A DNA stretch of 64,000 nucleotides from assembly GCF_014195325.1 (NCBI RefSeq), contig NZ_JACIBK010000002.1, forward strand, positions 62,001 through 126,000, in the 5' to 3' direction. Numbering within the stretch: the stretch's first letter is position 1; every line of letters starts with the position of its first letter. A program made the position numbers and the translations under genes. Positions 10,228-19,426 of the stretch are shown here, piece after piece. The notes under the pieces were generated by a model that was not told the origin of the DNA, did no database searches, and was given only the letters and a program-made list of their open reading frames with translations. Origin of the DNA: Rhizobium sp. BK650 (GTDB lineage Bacteria; Pseudomonadota; Alphaproteobacteria; Rhizobiales; Rhizobiaceae).

Positions 10228-11859
10228 GTGGTCGATAGCTCATCAACGTTTGCGCCTTTGCGGCATGAAACCTATCGCAGCATCTGGTTTGCGAGTCTCG
10301 CCTCGAATTTCGGCGGCCTCATCCAAGCCGTCGGTGCCGCCTGGATGATGACGAGCATTACTTCGTCCGAAGATATGGTTGCGCTGGTCCAGACCTCGAC
10401 CGCACTGCCGATCATGTTGTTTTCGCTGATCTCGGGCGCTCTCGCCGACAACTATGATCGGCGCCGGATCATGATGACGGCGCAATCCGCCATGCTGGTT
10501 GCCTCGATCCTGTTGACGGCCTGCGCCTTTGTTGGCTGGATTACACCCGGACTGTTGCTTTTCTTCACATTTCTCATCGGCTGCGGCACGGCGCTCAACA
10601 ACCCTTCCTGGCAGGCCTCGGTCGGCGACATGGTGCCGCGCGCCGATCTACCGAACGCCGTCACGCTGAACAGCATGGGCTTCAACATAACCCGCAGCGT
10701 CGGTCCGGCGATCGGCGGCGCCATCGTGGCGGCTGCCGGTGCGGCCGCGGCCTTTGCTGTGAACGCGCTGAGCTATGTTGCCCTGATCTATGCGCTGTTT
10801 CGCTGGCGGCCGACAACGCCGGCCTCGTCACTGCCGCGGGAAGCACTCGGCAGCGCCATCTTTGCCGGCATGCGCTATATCTCCATGTCACCCAATCTGG
10901 AAAAGGTCCTCCTGAGAGGGCTGGTTTTTGGCATTGGCGCGAGCTCCATCCAGGCACTGCTGCCCGTCGTCGCGCTCGATCTCGTCTCCGGCGGGCCTCT
11001 GACCTACGGTTTCATGCTTGGAGCCTTCGGGATTGGCGCGATTGGCGGCGCGGTGCTCAGCAACAGACTGCGCGACATGGTTTCCAGCGAAACGATCATC
11101 CGTCTGGCCTTTCTCGGTTTTGCGCTCAGCGCGGTGATCGCGGCTCTCAGCCCAAGTGCCGTGCTCACCTCCGCCGGGCTGCTCATTGCCGGCGCCTGCT
11201 GGGTTTCGGCGCTTTCGCTCTTCAACACGATCGTCCAGCTCTCGACGCCACGCTGGGTGGTCGGCCGCTCCCTGTCGCTCTATCAGACCGTCACCTTCGG
11301 CGGCATTGCCGGCGGCAGCTGGCTCTGGGGCATTGCCGCCAACAATTATGGCCTTTCCAACGCATTGTTGATGTCGGCTGTCGTCCTGCTCTCCGGCGTC
11401 GTCATCGGCCTGCGCTTTCCCATGCCGGCTTTTGCCTCCCTCAATCTTGATCCGCTGAACCGCTTCATCGAGCCGGCTCTCGGCTTGGACATCACACCAC
11501 GCAGCGGCCCGATCGTCGTCCAGGTCGATTACCAGATCGCTGATGAAGACCTGGCCGAATTCATGGCGTTGATGGGGGAGCGGCGGCGCATCCGCATTCG
11601 TGATGGCGCCCGACATTGGGCTTTGATGCGCGATCTCCAAAGTCCCGGACTGTGGACAGAAACGTATCACACTCCGACCTGGGTCGAGTACATCAGGCAC
11701 AATCAGCGTCGGACGCAGGCCGACGCCGAAAATACCGACCGGCTTCGTGCACTGCACCGTGGCGATGGCATGCCGGGTGTTCGCCGTATGATCGAACGCC
11801 AGGCCATCCCGCCTGTCGATGACGTCTTCCACAAGGCCCCGATCGATCTGCATCATTGA
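10228..11859 (+). CDS. MFS transporter with C-terminal soluble domain
   Basis: This 543-residue protein has the twelve hydrophobic segments of a major facilitator of the EntS/enterobactin-exporter-like (MFS_3) group, with the loop 2-3 motif GALADNYDRRR. After the last membrane segment (about residue 405) it carries a 130-residue soluble tail containing IVVQVDYQIADEDLAEFMALM and HYHTPTWVEY-like elements, which look like a ferredoxin-like monooxygenase-type fold. The substrate is unknown. Start is GTG at 10228 behind GGGAGGAAGC. The next gene, an acetyltransferase, starts within about 10 bases of its stop and is probably cotranscribed. Confidence 0.85.
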   Translation: MVDSSSTFAPLRHETYRSIWFASLASNFGGLIQAVGAAWMMTSITSSEDMVALVQTSTALPIMLFSLISGALADNYDRRRIMMTAQSAMLVASILLTACAFVGWITPGLLLFFTFLIGCGTALNNPSWQASVGDMVPRADLPNAVTLNSMGFNITRSVGPAIGGAIVAAAGAAAAFAVNALSYVALIYALFRWRPTTPASSLPREALGSAIFAGMRYISMSPNLEKVLLRGLVFGIGASSIQALLPVVALDLVSGGPLTYGFMLGAFGIGAIGGAVLSNRLRDMVSSETIIRLAFLGFALSAVIAALSPSAVLTSAGLLIAGACWVSALSLFNTIVQLSTPRWVVGRSLSLYQTVTFGGIAGGSWLWGIAANNYGLSNALLMSAVVLLSGVVIGLRFPMPAFASLNLDPLNRFIEPALGLDITPRSGPIVVQVDYQIADEDLAEFMALMGERRRIRIRDGARHWALMRDLQSPGLWTETYHTPTWVEYIRHNQRRTQADAENTDRLRALHRGDGMPGVRRMIERQAIPPVDDVFHKAPIDLHH

Positions 11860-11867
11860 GACCAGAC

Positions 11868-12323
11868 ATGCATATTTTCAGAACCGCACGGCAATCCGAT
11901 CTTCCTGACATCGTCCGCCTGCTCGCCGATGACGATCTCGGCAGCACGCGGGAGGTCGTCTCCGACCCAATCGACGCACGTTATCTCGCCGCCTTCGCCG
12001 CGATCGACGCGGATCCAAACCAGCTGCTTGCCGTTGCAAGCGACGAGACCGACCGGGTTACCGGCTGCCTGCAACTGAGCTTTCTTCCCGGCCTTTCGAG
12101 AACCGGCATGTGGCGAGGTCAGATTGAAAGTGTGCGTATTGCAAGCCACCGTCGCGGTTCCGGGCTTGGCTCGCAATTTATCGAATGGGCAATGGCGCGT
12201 TGCGCAGAGCGCGGCTGCGGTCTCGTCCAGTTCACCACCGACAAGGCGCGCGCAGATTCGATCCGCTTCTATGAAAAGCTCGGCTTCGTGGCGAGCCATG
12301 AAGGGTTGAAGCGCAACCTGTAA
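11868..12323 (+). CDS. GNAT-family N-acetyltransferase
   Basis: The product (151 residues from the ATG at 11868) has the GNAT fold: an N-terminal RTARQSDLPDIVRLLADD strand-helix, the acetyl-CoA-binding loop with SHRRGSGLGSQFIEWA (R/Q-x-x-G-x-G/A type) and the C-terminal RFYEKLGFVAS signature. A TTG at 11856, overlapping the stop codon of the MFS gene, could add four residues. The acceptor substrate cannot be inferred; pairing with an exporter gene suggests a joint small-molecule function, but that is only a guess. Confidence 0.85.
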   Translation: MHIFRTARQSDLPDIVRLLADDDLGSTREVVSDPIDARYLAAFAAIDADPNQLLAVASDETDRVTGCLQLSFLPGLSRTGMWRGQIESVRIASHRRGSGLGSQFIEWAMARCAERGCGLVQFTTDKARADSIRFYEKLGFVASHEGLKRNL

Positions 12324-12338
12324 CAGGACCTGTGGGCT

Positions 12339-13595
12339 TTACCTCAGCTTTCCCTTCATCGACGCCTCGGGGAAGCAGGTCGGTTTCATGCCGTTCTTTT
12401 CCTGCCACTGGCCGATCGAGCGGCGTGTCTTGTAGCCCGGCAATCCATCGGTGCCGCCGACATCGTAACCCTGCCGCTCCAGCGCGCGCTGCATGGCGGC
12501 AACATCCGAGCGCAGCATCTTGCCAACATCACCCCATTGCCCCTGGAAAGCACCGGAGCCGAAGGCGATGCGGTCGGCGAGATTGCCGATGTACAGCGCA
12601 TAGAGGTCGGAGTTGTTGTACTCCTTGATGACGTAGAAATTCGGCGTGACGATGAATTCCGGCCCGTCGCGCCCGGCCGGCACCAGCATCATGCCCTGCG
12701 CCTTCAACTCGCCGGACGGAAAGCCTTTGCCGGAAATGCGATCGATGCCGAGCGACGCCCAATGGGAGAGCGGCTTAGCAAGGTCAGGTCCCTCCTGCGC
12801 ACAGGATACGGCTTGCGGGATCGTCACCTCGAATCCCCAGTCGCGGTCACGCTGCCAGCCCTTTTTTACGAGGAAATTGGCGATCGAGGCAAGCGTATCG
12901 GGCACCGAGGTCCAGATGTTGCGATGACCGTCGCCGTCAAAATCGACCGCATATTTCAGATAGCTCGTCGGCATGAACTGTGGCTGTCCGAGCGCGCCTG
13001 CCGACGACCCCTTGAAATCTGCAGGGGTCACGTCTCCCCCGTCGAGAATATGCAGGGCGGCGATGAGTTCCATGCGGAACATGTCCTTGCGCGTCGACAT
13101 AAAGGCCTTGGTTGCCAGCACCTCGACCGCCGAACTGGGGATCTTCGCCGCGCCGAAGCCGGTCTCGCGTCCCCAGATCGCCAGCACGATCGAGCCCGGC
13201 ACGCCATAGGTCTTCTCAATACGGCTCAACGTCGAGGCATATTGCGAGGCAAAGCCGCGCCCGGTCACCGCAAGCCGTTTCAGCCGGTCCTCATTGAAAT
13301 AGGGACCGGGAGAGGAAAACTCGGCCTGGGTCTGCTTCTGTTCCTGCGGCGGCGGAAAGCCGGGAGGGGCGAGATCGGTCAGGGTCCAATCCAACTCGAC
13401 ACCGGAAAAGGCGGCGCGGAAAGTCTTTTCTGATATGCCGTTCTTCTTTGCTTCAGACCAGAGGTCGGCCTGCACCCATTTTTCGAATTGCGCTTCGACA
13501 TCCGCCTTGGAGGGGGCAGCGTAAGAAGGGATCGTGGACAATGTCAGCAGGGCGGCGCCCGCAAGAAGAAGCCGGCCAAAGAAGCCCCTATTCAT
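12339..13595 (-). CDS. Lytic murein transglycosylase (MltB family)
   Basis: This 418-residue exported enzyme cleaves peptidoglycan glycan strands with 1,6-anhydro product formation. It has a signal peptide (LLLAGAALLTLSTIPSYA), the SLT_2/MltB catalytic domain with the catalytic glutamate in AIWGRETGFG and the GALGQPQFMPTSYLKYAVDFDG signature, and a C-terminal peptidoglycan-binding domain (LQRALERQGYDVGGTDG-like repeat). No lipobox cysteine is visible, so it is soluble rather than a lipoprotein. It ends a minus-strand row starting 9 bp after recR. Confidence 0.93.
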   Translation of the reverse strand: MNRGFFGRLLLAGAALLTLSTIPSYAAPSKADVEAQFEKWVQADLWSEAKKNGISEKTFRAAFSGVELDWTLTDLAPPGFPPPQEQKQTQAEFSSPGPYFNEDRLKRLAVTGRGFASQYASTLSRIEKTYGVPGSIVLAIWGRETGFGAAKIPSSAVEVLATKAFMSTRKDMFRMELIAALHILDGGDVTPADFKGSSAGALGQPQFMPTSYLKYAVDFDGDGHRNIWTSVPDTLASIANFLVKKGWQRDRDWGFEVTIPQAVSCAQEGPDLAKPLSHWASLGIDRISGKGFPSGELKAQGMMLVPAGRDGPEFIVTPNFYVIKEYNNSDLYALYIGNLADRIAFGSGAFQGQWGDVGKMLRSDVAAMQRALERQGYDVGGTDGLPGYKTRRSIGQWQEKNGMKPTCFPEASMKGKLR

Positions 13596-13603
13596 ATATC
13601 CCC

Positions 13604-14209
13604 CTAGATTGTCGTGCGCGCACGAAGCGCTGCAGACAGCGTACCCTCGTCGAGATAGTCGAGTTCGCCCCCCACAGGCACCCCATGCGCGAGCCGCGTG
13701 ATCTTCACGTTGAGATCGGCAAGCTGATCGGTGATGTAATGCGCCGTCGTCTGCCCTTCGACGGTCGCATTGACGGCGATGATGATTTCCTTGATGCCGC
13801 CTTCGCCGACGCGGTTGATCAGTCCGCGGATATTGAGATCGTCAGGCCCGATACCGTCGAGCGGCGAGAGCGTGCCGCCGAGCACATGATAGGCGGCATT
13901 CAGTGCGCCGGCGCGCTCCAGCGCCCAGAGGTCGGAGACATCCTCGACGACAATGATGACGGACCGGTCGCGTTGTGCGTCGGTGCAGACGGTACAGGGA
14001 TCGACCGTATCGACATTGCCACAGCGCGAGCAGATCTTCACCTTGTCATAGGCCTCGCCCATCGCATGCGAGAGAGGACCGAGAAGCTGGTCCTTCTTCT
14101 TGATGAGATGTACTGCCGCTCGCCGCGCCGAGCGCGGCCCGAGGCCCGGCACTTTCGCCAGAAGCTGGATCAGTTTTTCAATTTCGGGGCCGGTGACTCG
14201 CTTTGCCAT
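13604..14209 (-). CDS. recR: Recombination mediator RecR
   Basis: RecR works with RecF/RecO to load RecA at single-strand gaps. The 201-residue protein has the N-terminal helix-hairpin-helix ([19 protein letters not shown]), the C4 zinc motif [16 protein letters not shown], a Toprim domain ([17 protein letters not shown]) and the Walker-B-like C-terminal region. In most bacteria recR directly follows dnaX and ebfC; here a LysE gene and an oppositely oriented MOSC gene lie between ebfC and recR. Confidence 0.96.
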   Translation of the reverse strand: MAKRVTGPEIEKLIQLLAKVPGLGPRSARRAAVHLIKKKDQLLGPLSHAMGEAYDKVKICSRCGNVDTVDPCTVCTDAQRDRSVIIVVEDVSDLWALERAGALNAAYHVLGGTLSPLDGIGPDDLNIRGLINRVGEGGIKEIIIAVNATVEGQTTAHYITDQLADLNVKITRLAHGVPVGGELDYLDEGTLSAALRARTTI

Positions 14210-14266
14210 GCGCCTTTCTTAACTGATATGGAACGGAAACGGAATCACGGAAGGATTAGCTGACTG

Positions 14267-14884
14267 ATGAAAATCCTCGCAGTCTGCAAGGGCGCAGCAG
14301 AACGCTTGCCCGGTAAGAGTTACAAGACAGGTATTTTCAAACATGCCGTCAGCGGCGGCGTCATGATCGATGCCGAAGGTCTCGTTGGCGACGCCATCTG
14401 CAACAGAAAACATCATGGCGGCGTCGATCAGGCTGTCTATCTGGAAGGTTCGCTCAGCCTCGACTGGTGGGCGAACGAACTCGGCTATCCCGTCGAACCC
14501 GGCACTTTCGGTGAAAACCTCGTCATCGAAGGACTGGATAACCGTGATGTCACGGTTGGCGACCGCTTTATTATCGGTGAGCTGATCTTTGAAGTGACGT
14601 CCTGCCGCATTCCGTGTGCCACCTTCGCAGCAAGAATGAACGATCCGACATTCGTCAAGCGCTATACCAAGGCGGCACGTCCCGGCATCTATTGTCGCGT
14701 GATCGCCAATGGGATCGTGGAAGCCGGAATGCAGGTCGAGCACAAGTCATTTCCGGGCGCCCCAGTCACGATGCCGGAAATGATGGAAACTTTCGGACGC
14801 CGGCTTTCAGCCGCAGACCGCGAGCGCTATCTGGCAGCGCCCGTTCATTACAAGCTGCGAGCCGTGCTGGAAGCACAGCAATAG
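14267..14884 (+). CDS. MOSC domain protein (YiiM type)
   Basis: The 205-residue protein is a stand-alone MOSC domain, a fold used in molybdenum-cofactor sulfuration and in YiiM-type reduction of N-hydroxylated base analogues. The landmarks are KHHGGVDQAVYLEG, GTFGENLVIEGLDNRDVTVGD and a conserved cysteine pair in TSCRIPCATFAARM; the first cysteine is the usual sulfur/Moco ligand. It is on the opposite strand to all its neighbours, and its stop codon is one base from that of the convergent LysE gene, so it looks inserted into the dnaX-ebfC-recR region. Confidence 0.88.
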   Translation: MKILAVCKGAAERLPGKSYKTGIFKHAVSGGVMIDAEGLVGDAICNRKHHGGVDQAVYLEGSLSLDWWANELGYPVEPGTFGENLVIEGLDNRDVTVGDRFIIGELIFEVTSCRIPCATFAARMNDPTFVKRYTKAARPGIYCRVIANGIVEAGMQVEHKSFPGAPVTMPEMMETFGRRLSAADRERYLAAPVHYKLRAVLEAQQ

Positions 14885-14885
14885 C

Positions 14886-15500
14886 TCAGCGTATCGCGAT
14901 CGTAACGGCGGCACCCGCCATCGTTCCCGCACTCACCCGATTGGCGATCCGGACCGCACGGCGGCTCTTCAGGAAACCGCGGGCTTTTGCGGCGAGGAAC
15001 ATCCAGCTGAAATCGACGATAGCCAGAACGACGAAGAGCGTGACGACGAGTTCCGCCCAGCCGGCAAGCGATACCGCGGGAATGTCGATGATCGATGGCA
15101 GAAGCGCCACGTAGAACACCATGATCTTGGGATTGCCGAGCGCAATCGCCAGGCCGGCGAAAAACATCCGGCCACGTGAACGCTCCTGCGGCAGCTCCTC
15201 TTCCTCGACATCGGCTCTGGCGAACCACATCCGCCAAGCGAGATAAAGAAGATAGATGACGCCGAGCCATTTGATGACGACGAAGACGTGGTAGAAGCTT
15301 TCGGCAATCGCCGAGAGACCGGCAACGGCGCAGGTCAGCCAGATCGCATCCCCGGCCCACATGCCAAACAGGAAAGGCAGCACGTCGCGTGCGCCTTTTG
15401 AAATGACGCGGGCGACAAGCGCCGCAATGCTCGGTCCAGGTGTCCCGGCGGCAATAAAAAGAGCGCCGGCAAAAACCAGCAGTGTCGTTACCGTCATCAT
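14886..15500 (-). CDS. LysE/RhtB-family amino-acid exporter
   Basis: The 204-residue membrane protein has six hydrophobic segments and the LysE/RhtB N-terminal pattern (AGTPGPSIAALVARVISKGARD), with the cytosolic loop DVEEEELPQERSRGRMFFAGLAIALGNPK that carries the family GNPK motif. Members export amino acids or homoserine lactone-like compounds; the substrate here is unknown. The start at 15500 is preceded by GGGAG. It follows ebfC by 48 bp on the same strand but is not part of the usual dnaX-ebfC-recR unit. Confidence 0.9.
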   Translation of the reverse strand: MMTVTTLLVFAGALFIAAGTPGPSIAALVARVISKGARDVLPFLFGMWAGDAIWLTCAVAGLSAIAESFYHVFVVIKWLGVIYLLYLAWRMWFARADVEEEELPQERSRGRMFFAGLAIALGNPKIMVFYVALLPSIIDIPAVSLAGWAELVVTLFVVLAIVDFSWMFLAAKARGFLKSRRAVRIANRVSAGTMAGAAVTIAIR

Positions 15501-15547
15501 CTCCCGTATCCTCCCCGGGGCAGCTCATTACCGGATAAGTCTATGAA

Positions 15548-15871
15548 TCAGAACGGCAGCTTGAAACCGGGCGGGATTGGCAGGCCGGCCGTGAGCGCCT
15601 TGGTCTTTTCGGCGGCAATGGCTTCCGCCTTGTCCTTGGCGTCCTTGTGGGCCGCAACGATCAGGTCTTCCAGGATTTCAACATCGTCTTCCCTGAAGAG
15701 CGAGGGGTCGATCTTCAGGCTCTTCAGCTCGCCCTTACCGGAGATGATGACGGTGACGAGACCGCCGCCGGCCTTGCCTTCGGCGGTCAGCTCGGCGATT
15801 TCCGCCTGCATCTGCTCCATCTTGGCCTGCATTTCCTTGACTTTGCCCATCATGCCCATAATGTCGCGCAT
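15548..15871 (-). CDS. Nucleoid-associated protein, YbaB/EbfC family
   Basis: The 107-residue protein is a tweezer-like dimeric DNA-binding protein of the YbaB/EbfC family, recognisable by the N-terminal Met-rich helix ([20 protein letters not shown]), the [15 protein letters not shown] core and the [19 protein letters not shown] helix. The gene follows dnaX by 19 bp, the near-universal arrangement, and is cotranscribed with it. An alternative start at the internal MGMM codons would shorten the N-terminus by four residues. Confidence 0.95.
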   Translation of the reverse strand: MRDIMGMMGKVKEMQAKMEQMQAEIAELTAEGKAGGGLVTVIISGKGELKSLKIDPSLFREDDVEILEDLIVAAHKDAKDKAEAIAAEKTKALTAGLPIPPGFKLPF

Positions 15872-15890
15872 CGTCTTCTCCTTCTTGAAA

Positions 15891-17765
15891 CTAGAATTCT
15901 AGGTCGTCGCCGGGCAGGATATCGCCCTCCTCGGATTCGGCTGCGGCCGGTGGTTTGACCTCCTCGGCTTCTTCCTCCAGCGTCGGAGCTCGCACGCGTA
16001 CGTCGATGATCTTGGCGCCTGGAAACTGGGCGAGGATCGCCGCAACATCAGGGTCCTGGCGCGCGTCGCTGACGCGCTGTTCCTGCGCTCTCGCTTCCGC
16101 CTCCACCATCGTCGGCCCGCCTTCTTCGCGGCTGGTGCTGACGATCCAGTGAATGCCGGTCCATTCCTTCAGCTTGACGGCAAGCTCGTTGAGCAATGTG
16201 CCCGGTGCGCCCTCGGTGAGGTTGACGTCCAACCGGCCGGGCTCGATGCGCACCGGGCGGACGAAGTTGCGCACTAGCGCCTTCAGCTTGACGTCCCGCT
16301 TTTCGGTGGCGAGGTCGACGATATCGCTGATCGAATTGACCGGAACGACGGGCTTCGGCACTTCCGCCGGCCTCGTTTCCAAACGGCCGAGATTCTGCGG
16401 CTCCGGATTGGGAACGGCCCGCAGCATGGCGGTCAGCCCCGAGGGTTGCGGTCGCGGCGCGGGCTCGGGAGCCCGTGCCGTCACGTTGGTCTGGTAGGGA
16501 ACGCGTGTGCCGTTGCCACCGCCATTGCCCGAAGGAGCAGGTGAGGACGGGCGTGGCGCACCACCTTCGTTGGAAAATTCCGCTAGTCGCCGCGCTGCAT
16601 CCTCGGGTGCCGGCAGATGCGCCGCATGCGCCAGCCGGATCAGCACCATCTCCGCAGCCCCTGCCGTGCGTGAAGAGTTCTCTGTCTCGGGAATACCCTT
16701 CAAGAGCATCTGCCAGATGCGCGACAACGTCGTGACTGCGACACCCTGGGCAAATTCGGCTGCCTTGGTGCGCTCCACTTCGCTGAGCGAAGGGTCGTTC
16801 GCGGCATCCGGCACATATTTCAGCCGCGTCACCAGATGCGTGAAATCGGCAAGATCCGTCAGCACCACGACCGGGTTGGCGCCCGCCTCGTATTGGCTCT
16901 GGAATTCGTTAAGTGCGCTCGCGACATCGCCGCGCATAATATGCTGGAAAAGATCGACGATGCGGGCGCGGTCGGCAAGGCCGAGCATGCTGCGTACGGC
17001 TTCTGCCTGCACCACACCGCCGCCATGAGCGATTGCTTGGTCCATCAGCGACAGGCCGTCGCGGGCAGAACCCTCGGCCGCACGCGCGATCATCGCCAGC
17101 GCATCGGGCTCAGCCTCGATGCCTTCCTTGGCGGCGATCGTCGAAAACAAGCCGACGAGATCCGACGCGCTGATGCGACGCAGGTCGAAGCGCTGGCAGC
17201 GGGAGAGAACCGTGATCGGAACTTTGCGGATTTCCGTCGTCGCGAAAATGAACTTCACATGTTCTGGCGGCTCTTCGAGCGTCTTCAGCAGTCCGTTGAA
17301 GGCGGCAGTCGAAAGCATGTGCACTTCGTCGATGATATAGACCTTGAAGCGCGCCGAGACCGGCCGGTAGCGCACCTGCTCGATGATCTCTCTGATATCG
17401 TCGATACCGGTATGCGAGGCGGCGTCCATTTCGATCACGTCGACATGGCGGCCTTCCATGATCGCCTGGCAATGTTCGCCCGGCACCCGAAGGTCGATCG
17501 TCGGCTTGTCGATTTCGGCGGTCTTGTAGTTGAGGGCACGGGCCAGAATGCGCGCCGTCGTCGTCTTGCCCACGCCGCGAACGCCAGTCAGCATATAGGC
17601 CTGCGCAATGCGGCCGGTCTCGAAAGCGTTGGTGAGCGTGCGGACCATCGGCTCCTGGCCGACCATCAGGTCCGTAAAATCCTTGGGGCGGTATTTGCGT
17701 GCCAGCACCCGGTATCCGGTGCCCGTCGAGGCGGCATCTTGTGATTGTCGCTCGGTGTCGCTCAT
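15891..17765 (-). CDS. dnaX: DNA polymerase III subunit tau/gamma
   Basis: DnaX is the ATPase core of the clamp loader. The 624-residue product has Walker [10 protein letters not shown] (residues 61-69), Walker [11 protein letters not shown], sensor 1 and the SRC finger region ([12 protein letters not shown]), followed by a Pro/Ala-rich linker and the tau C-terminal domain. The zinc-module cysteines between Walker A and B are mostly missing: only GEHCQ remains. An open frame extends 50 residues further upstream, but that part is the ffs RNA gene in translation; MSDTERQSQ at 17765 is the true start. Confidence 0.96.
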   Translation of the reverse strand: MSDTERQSQDAASTGTGYRVLARKYRPKDFTDLMVGQEPMVRTLTNAFETGRIAQAYMLTGVRGVGKTTTARILARALNYKTAEIDKPTIDLRVPGEHCQAIMEGRHVDVIEMDAASHTGIDDIREIIEQVRYRPVSARFKVYIIDEVHMLSTAAFNGLLKTLEEPPEHVKFIFATTEIRKVPITVLSRCQRFDLRRISASDLVGLFSTIAAKEGIEAEPDALAMIARAAEGSARDGLSLMDQAIAHGGGVVQAEAVRSMLGLADRARIVDLFQHIMRGDVASALNEFQSQYEAGANPVVVLTDLADFTHLVTRLKYVPDAANDPSLSEVERTKAAEFAQGVAVTTLSRIWQMLLKGIPETENSSRTAGAAEMVLIRLAHAAHLPAPEDAARRLAEFSNEGGAPRPSSPAPSGNGGGNGTRVPYQTNVTARAPEPAPRPQPSGLTAMLRAVPNPEPQNLGRLETRPAEVPKPVVPVNSISDIVDLATEKRDVKLKALVRNFVRPVRIEPGRLDVNLTEGAPGTLLNELAVKLKEWTGIHWIVSTSREEGGPTMVEAEARAQEQRVSDARQDPDVAAILAQFPGAKIIDVRVRAPTLEEEAEEVKPPAAAESEEGDILPGDDLEF

Positions 17766-17810
17766 CGCCCTGCTTGCGCCCGAAAGCCCGGGCTTCTTGG
17801 AAGAGAAGGT

Positions 17811-17908
17811 GGGAGGCTGGCACGATGACCCGTGCCGGGGCTCGTTAGGGCTGCTTCCTTCCGGACCTGACCCGGTTGGCGAGTGGCTCGTCCACCACCA
17901 ACCTCCCG
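17811..17908 (-). ncRNA. ffs: 4.5S / signal recognition particle RNA
   Basis: The minus strand contains the conserved domain IV core of the small bacterial SRP RNA, with GGTCAGGTCCGGAAGGAAGC, in which the asymmetric loop and GGAA tetraloop that bind Ffh are intact. Terminal helices close the molecule: GGGAGGTTGG at the 5' end (17907 leftward) pairs with CCAGCCTCCC at the 3' end (17820-17811) with a single G-U pair. The length is about 98 nt, normal for the class. It lies 45 bp upstream of dnaX, and a promoter is seen just beyond its 5' end. Confidence 0.95.
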
Positions 17909-17914
17909 GATGCA

Positions 17915-17943
17915 CATATCGGCAATATCATCATCAAAAGCAA
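17915..17943 (-). promoter_or_regulatory. Predicted ffs promoter
   Basis: The minus strand reads TTGCTT (17943-17938), 17 bp, GATATG (17920-17915), and the predicted start falls at the 5' end of the SRP RNA helix near 17908. Position supports it more than the moderate consensus match does. Confidence 0.55.
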
Positions 17944-17980
17944 GCCAAGCACCAAAAAAACTGCTAGTTCATTGTAAAAC

Positions 17981-18406
17981 ATGAGGAGAACGCTCTTGAG
18001 CGATTTCGTGCTCGACCCCAGGCTCGAAAACGACAGCACAAATATCATGGCAACTGGCCTATGCGATGTCAGATTGTCGAAGGATGCCCGCTGGCCCTGG
18101 TTGATCCTGGTGCCGCGCCGGGCGGACATTACAGAAATCTTCGAATTGACCCCGCTTGACCAGGTGTTGCTGACCTTTGAGATCGAGCTTGTCTCCTCAG
18201 CACTCAAGAAGGCGACAGGTGCCACAAAAATCAATGTCGGGGCTCTTGGCAATATCGTCCGCCAGCTTCATGTTCATGTCATTGCGCGTTCCGAAGGTGA
18301 TGCGAACTGGCCGGGGCCTGTCTGGGGCTTCGGCAAGGCCGAGCCTTACGAGGACGCAACGAGAGACGAATTGATAGCAAAGCTGCGGGAAGCCCTTTTA
18401 CCATGA
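17981..18406 (+). CDS. HIT-domain protein
   Basis: This 141-residue histidine-triad protein belongs to the nucleotide hydrolase/transferase superfamily. The active-site motif is QLHVHVIAR: the two histidines that matter most (second and third of the triad) are present, but the first is replaced by Gln, as in several alphaproteobacterial HIT proteins. The WPWLILVPRR region and the C-terminal WPGPVWG stretch are also typical. Its stop overlaps the nudC start by 4 bp (ATGA), so the two nucleotide-metabolism genes are translationally coupled. Confidence 0.88.
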   Translation: MRRTLLSDFVLDPRLENDSTNIMATGLCDVRLSKDARWPWLILVPRRADITEIFELTPLDQVLLTFEIELVSSALKKATGATKINVGALGNIVRQLHVHVIARSEGDANWPGPVWGFGKAEPYEDATRDELIAKLREALLP

Positions 18407-19362
18407 GTCATTCGCTTTTCGATTCGGATGTGCCGCATCCGGAACCTAGCAATCTCACCGCCTTTGCCGCCAACGACCTGAGCCGCGACAGTGAACATCG
18501 CGACGAGGGTTCGGTCGAAAAGGCGCTTGCCCGCGAAGGCACGCATATCTTCGCCTTCGCCAAGGACAAGTTGGTGCTGAAGCACGACGGCCAGGTACTC
18601 GATCCGCTCTTTGCCCGCTACGAGTTGCACGAGTTGAAGCCGAATTGGGACGAGACCGTGCTGCTCGGCTATCGCAAGACCGGCGAACCGCGCCTTGCCG
18701 TCCCCGTCGGCATCGACGTCGAGGATATGGCGAGCCAATATAAACCGGTCGACGGCCGTTCGCTCTTTCGCGACGAGCTCGTCGATGAAATCCTGCTCGG
18801 CGAATTCGCACAGGCTGCAAGTCTCATTCGTTGGAACAACGACAACCAATTTTGCGGCCGTTGCGGCTCGGTCATGGAAATCCGCATCGGCGGTTACAAG
18901 CGCGTCTGCACCGCCTGCGAACATATGATCTTTCCGCGCACGGATCCCGTCGTCATCATGCTGACGATCGATGAGGAGCGTGATCTTTGCCTGCTCGGCC
19001 GCAGCCCGCATTTCGCGCCCGGCATGTATTCCTGTCTGGCGGGTTTCCTGGAGCCTGGAGAGACTATCGAAAACGCCGTTCGCCGTGAAACGCTGGAGGA
19101 ATCGGGGATCAAGACCGGCCGTATCCGCTATCATGCCTCGCAGCCCTGGCCGATGCCGCACTCGCTGATGATCGGCTGCTATGCCGAGGCGAAGTCGCGC
19201 GATATTCATCGCGACGAGGCTGAACTCGAGGATTGCCGCTGGTTTACCCGCGAGGAAACCGTCGAAATGCTAGAGCGTCCCGGTGTCAACGGCAAGGCGC
19301 CGCCGCCGAAGGGCGCGATTGCCCATCGCCTGATGCGCGATTGGGCCGAGTGGAAACGCTGA
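18403..19362 (+). CDS. nudC: NAD(+) diphosphatase / NudC-type Nudix hydrolase
   Basis: NudC hydrolyses NADH to NMNH and AMP and removes NAD caps from RNA. The 319-residue protein has the N-terminal NUDIX-like domain, the zinc ribbon (CGRCG then CTAC), the Nudix box starting GFLEPGETIENAVRRE and continuing with the catalytic EESG, and the NudC-specific SQPWPMP motif downstream. It overlaps the HIT gene upstream by 4 bp. No divergence from the family is seen. Confidence 0.95.
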   Translation: MSHSLFDSDVPHPEPSNLTAFAANDLSRDSEHRDEGSVEKALAREGTHIFAFAKDKLVLKHDGQVLDPLFARYELHELKPNWDETVLLGYRKTGEPRLAVPVGIDVEDMASQYKPVDGRSLFRDELVDEILLGEFAQAASLIRWNNDNQFCGRCGSVMEIRIGGYKRVCTACEHMIFPRTDPVVIMLTIDEERDLCLLGRSPHFAPGMYSCLAGFLEPGETIENAVRRETLEESGIKTGRIRYHASQPWPMPHSLMIGCYAEAKSRDIHRDEAELEDCRWFTREETVEMLERPGVNGKAPPPKGAIAHRLMRDWAEWKR

Positions 19363-19426
19363 ACAAAAGGTCGGAGAGCACGGATGATCGCAACCCGGCC
19401 CAGCCTGTCTGCATGAGGGCATAACC

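Noticed and set aside
17766..17915. 50-residue N-terminal extension of DnaX
   Set aside because: This stretch is the SRP RNA gene; DnaX homology begins at 17765.
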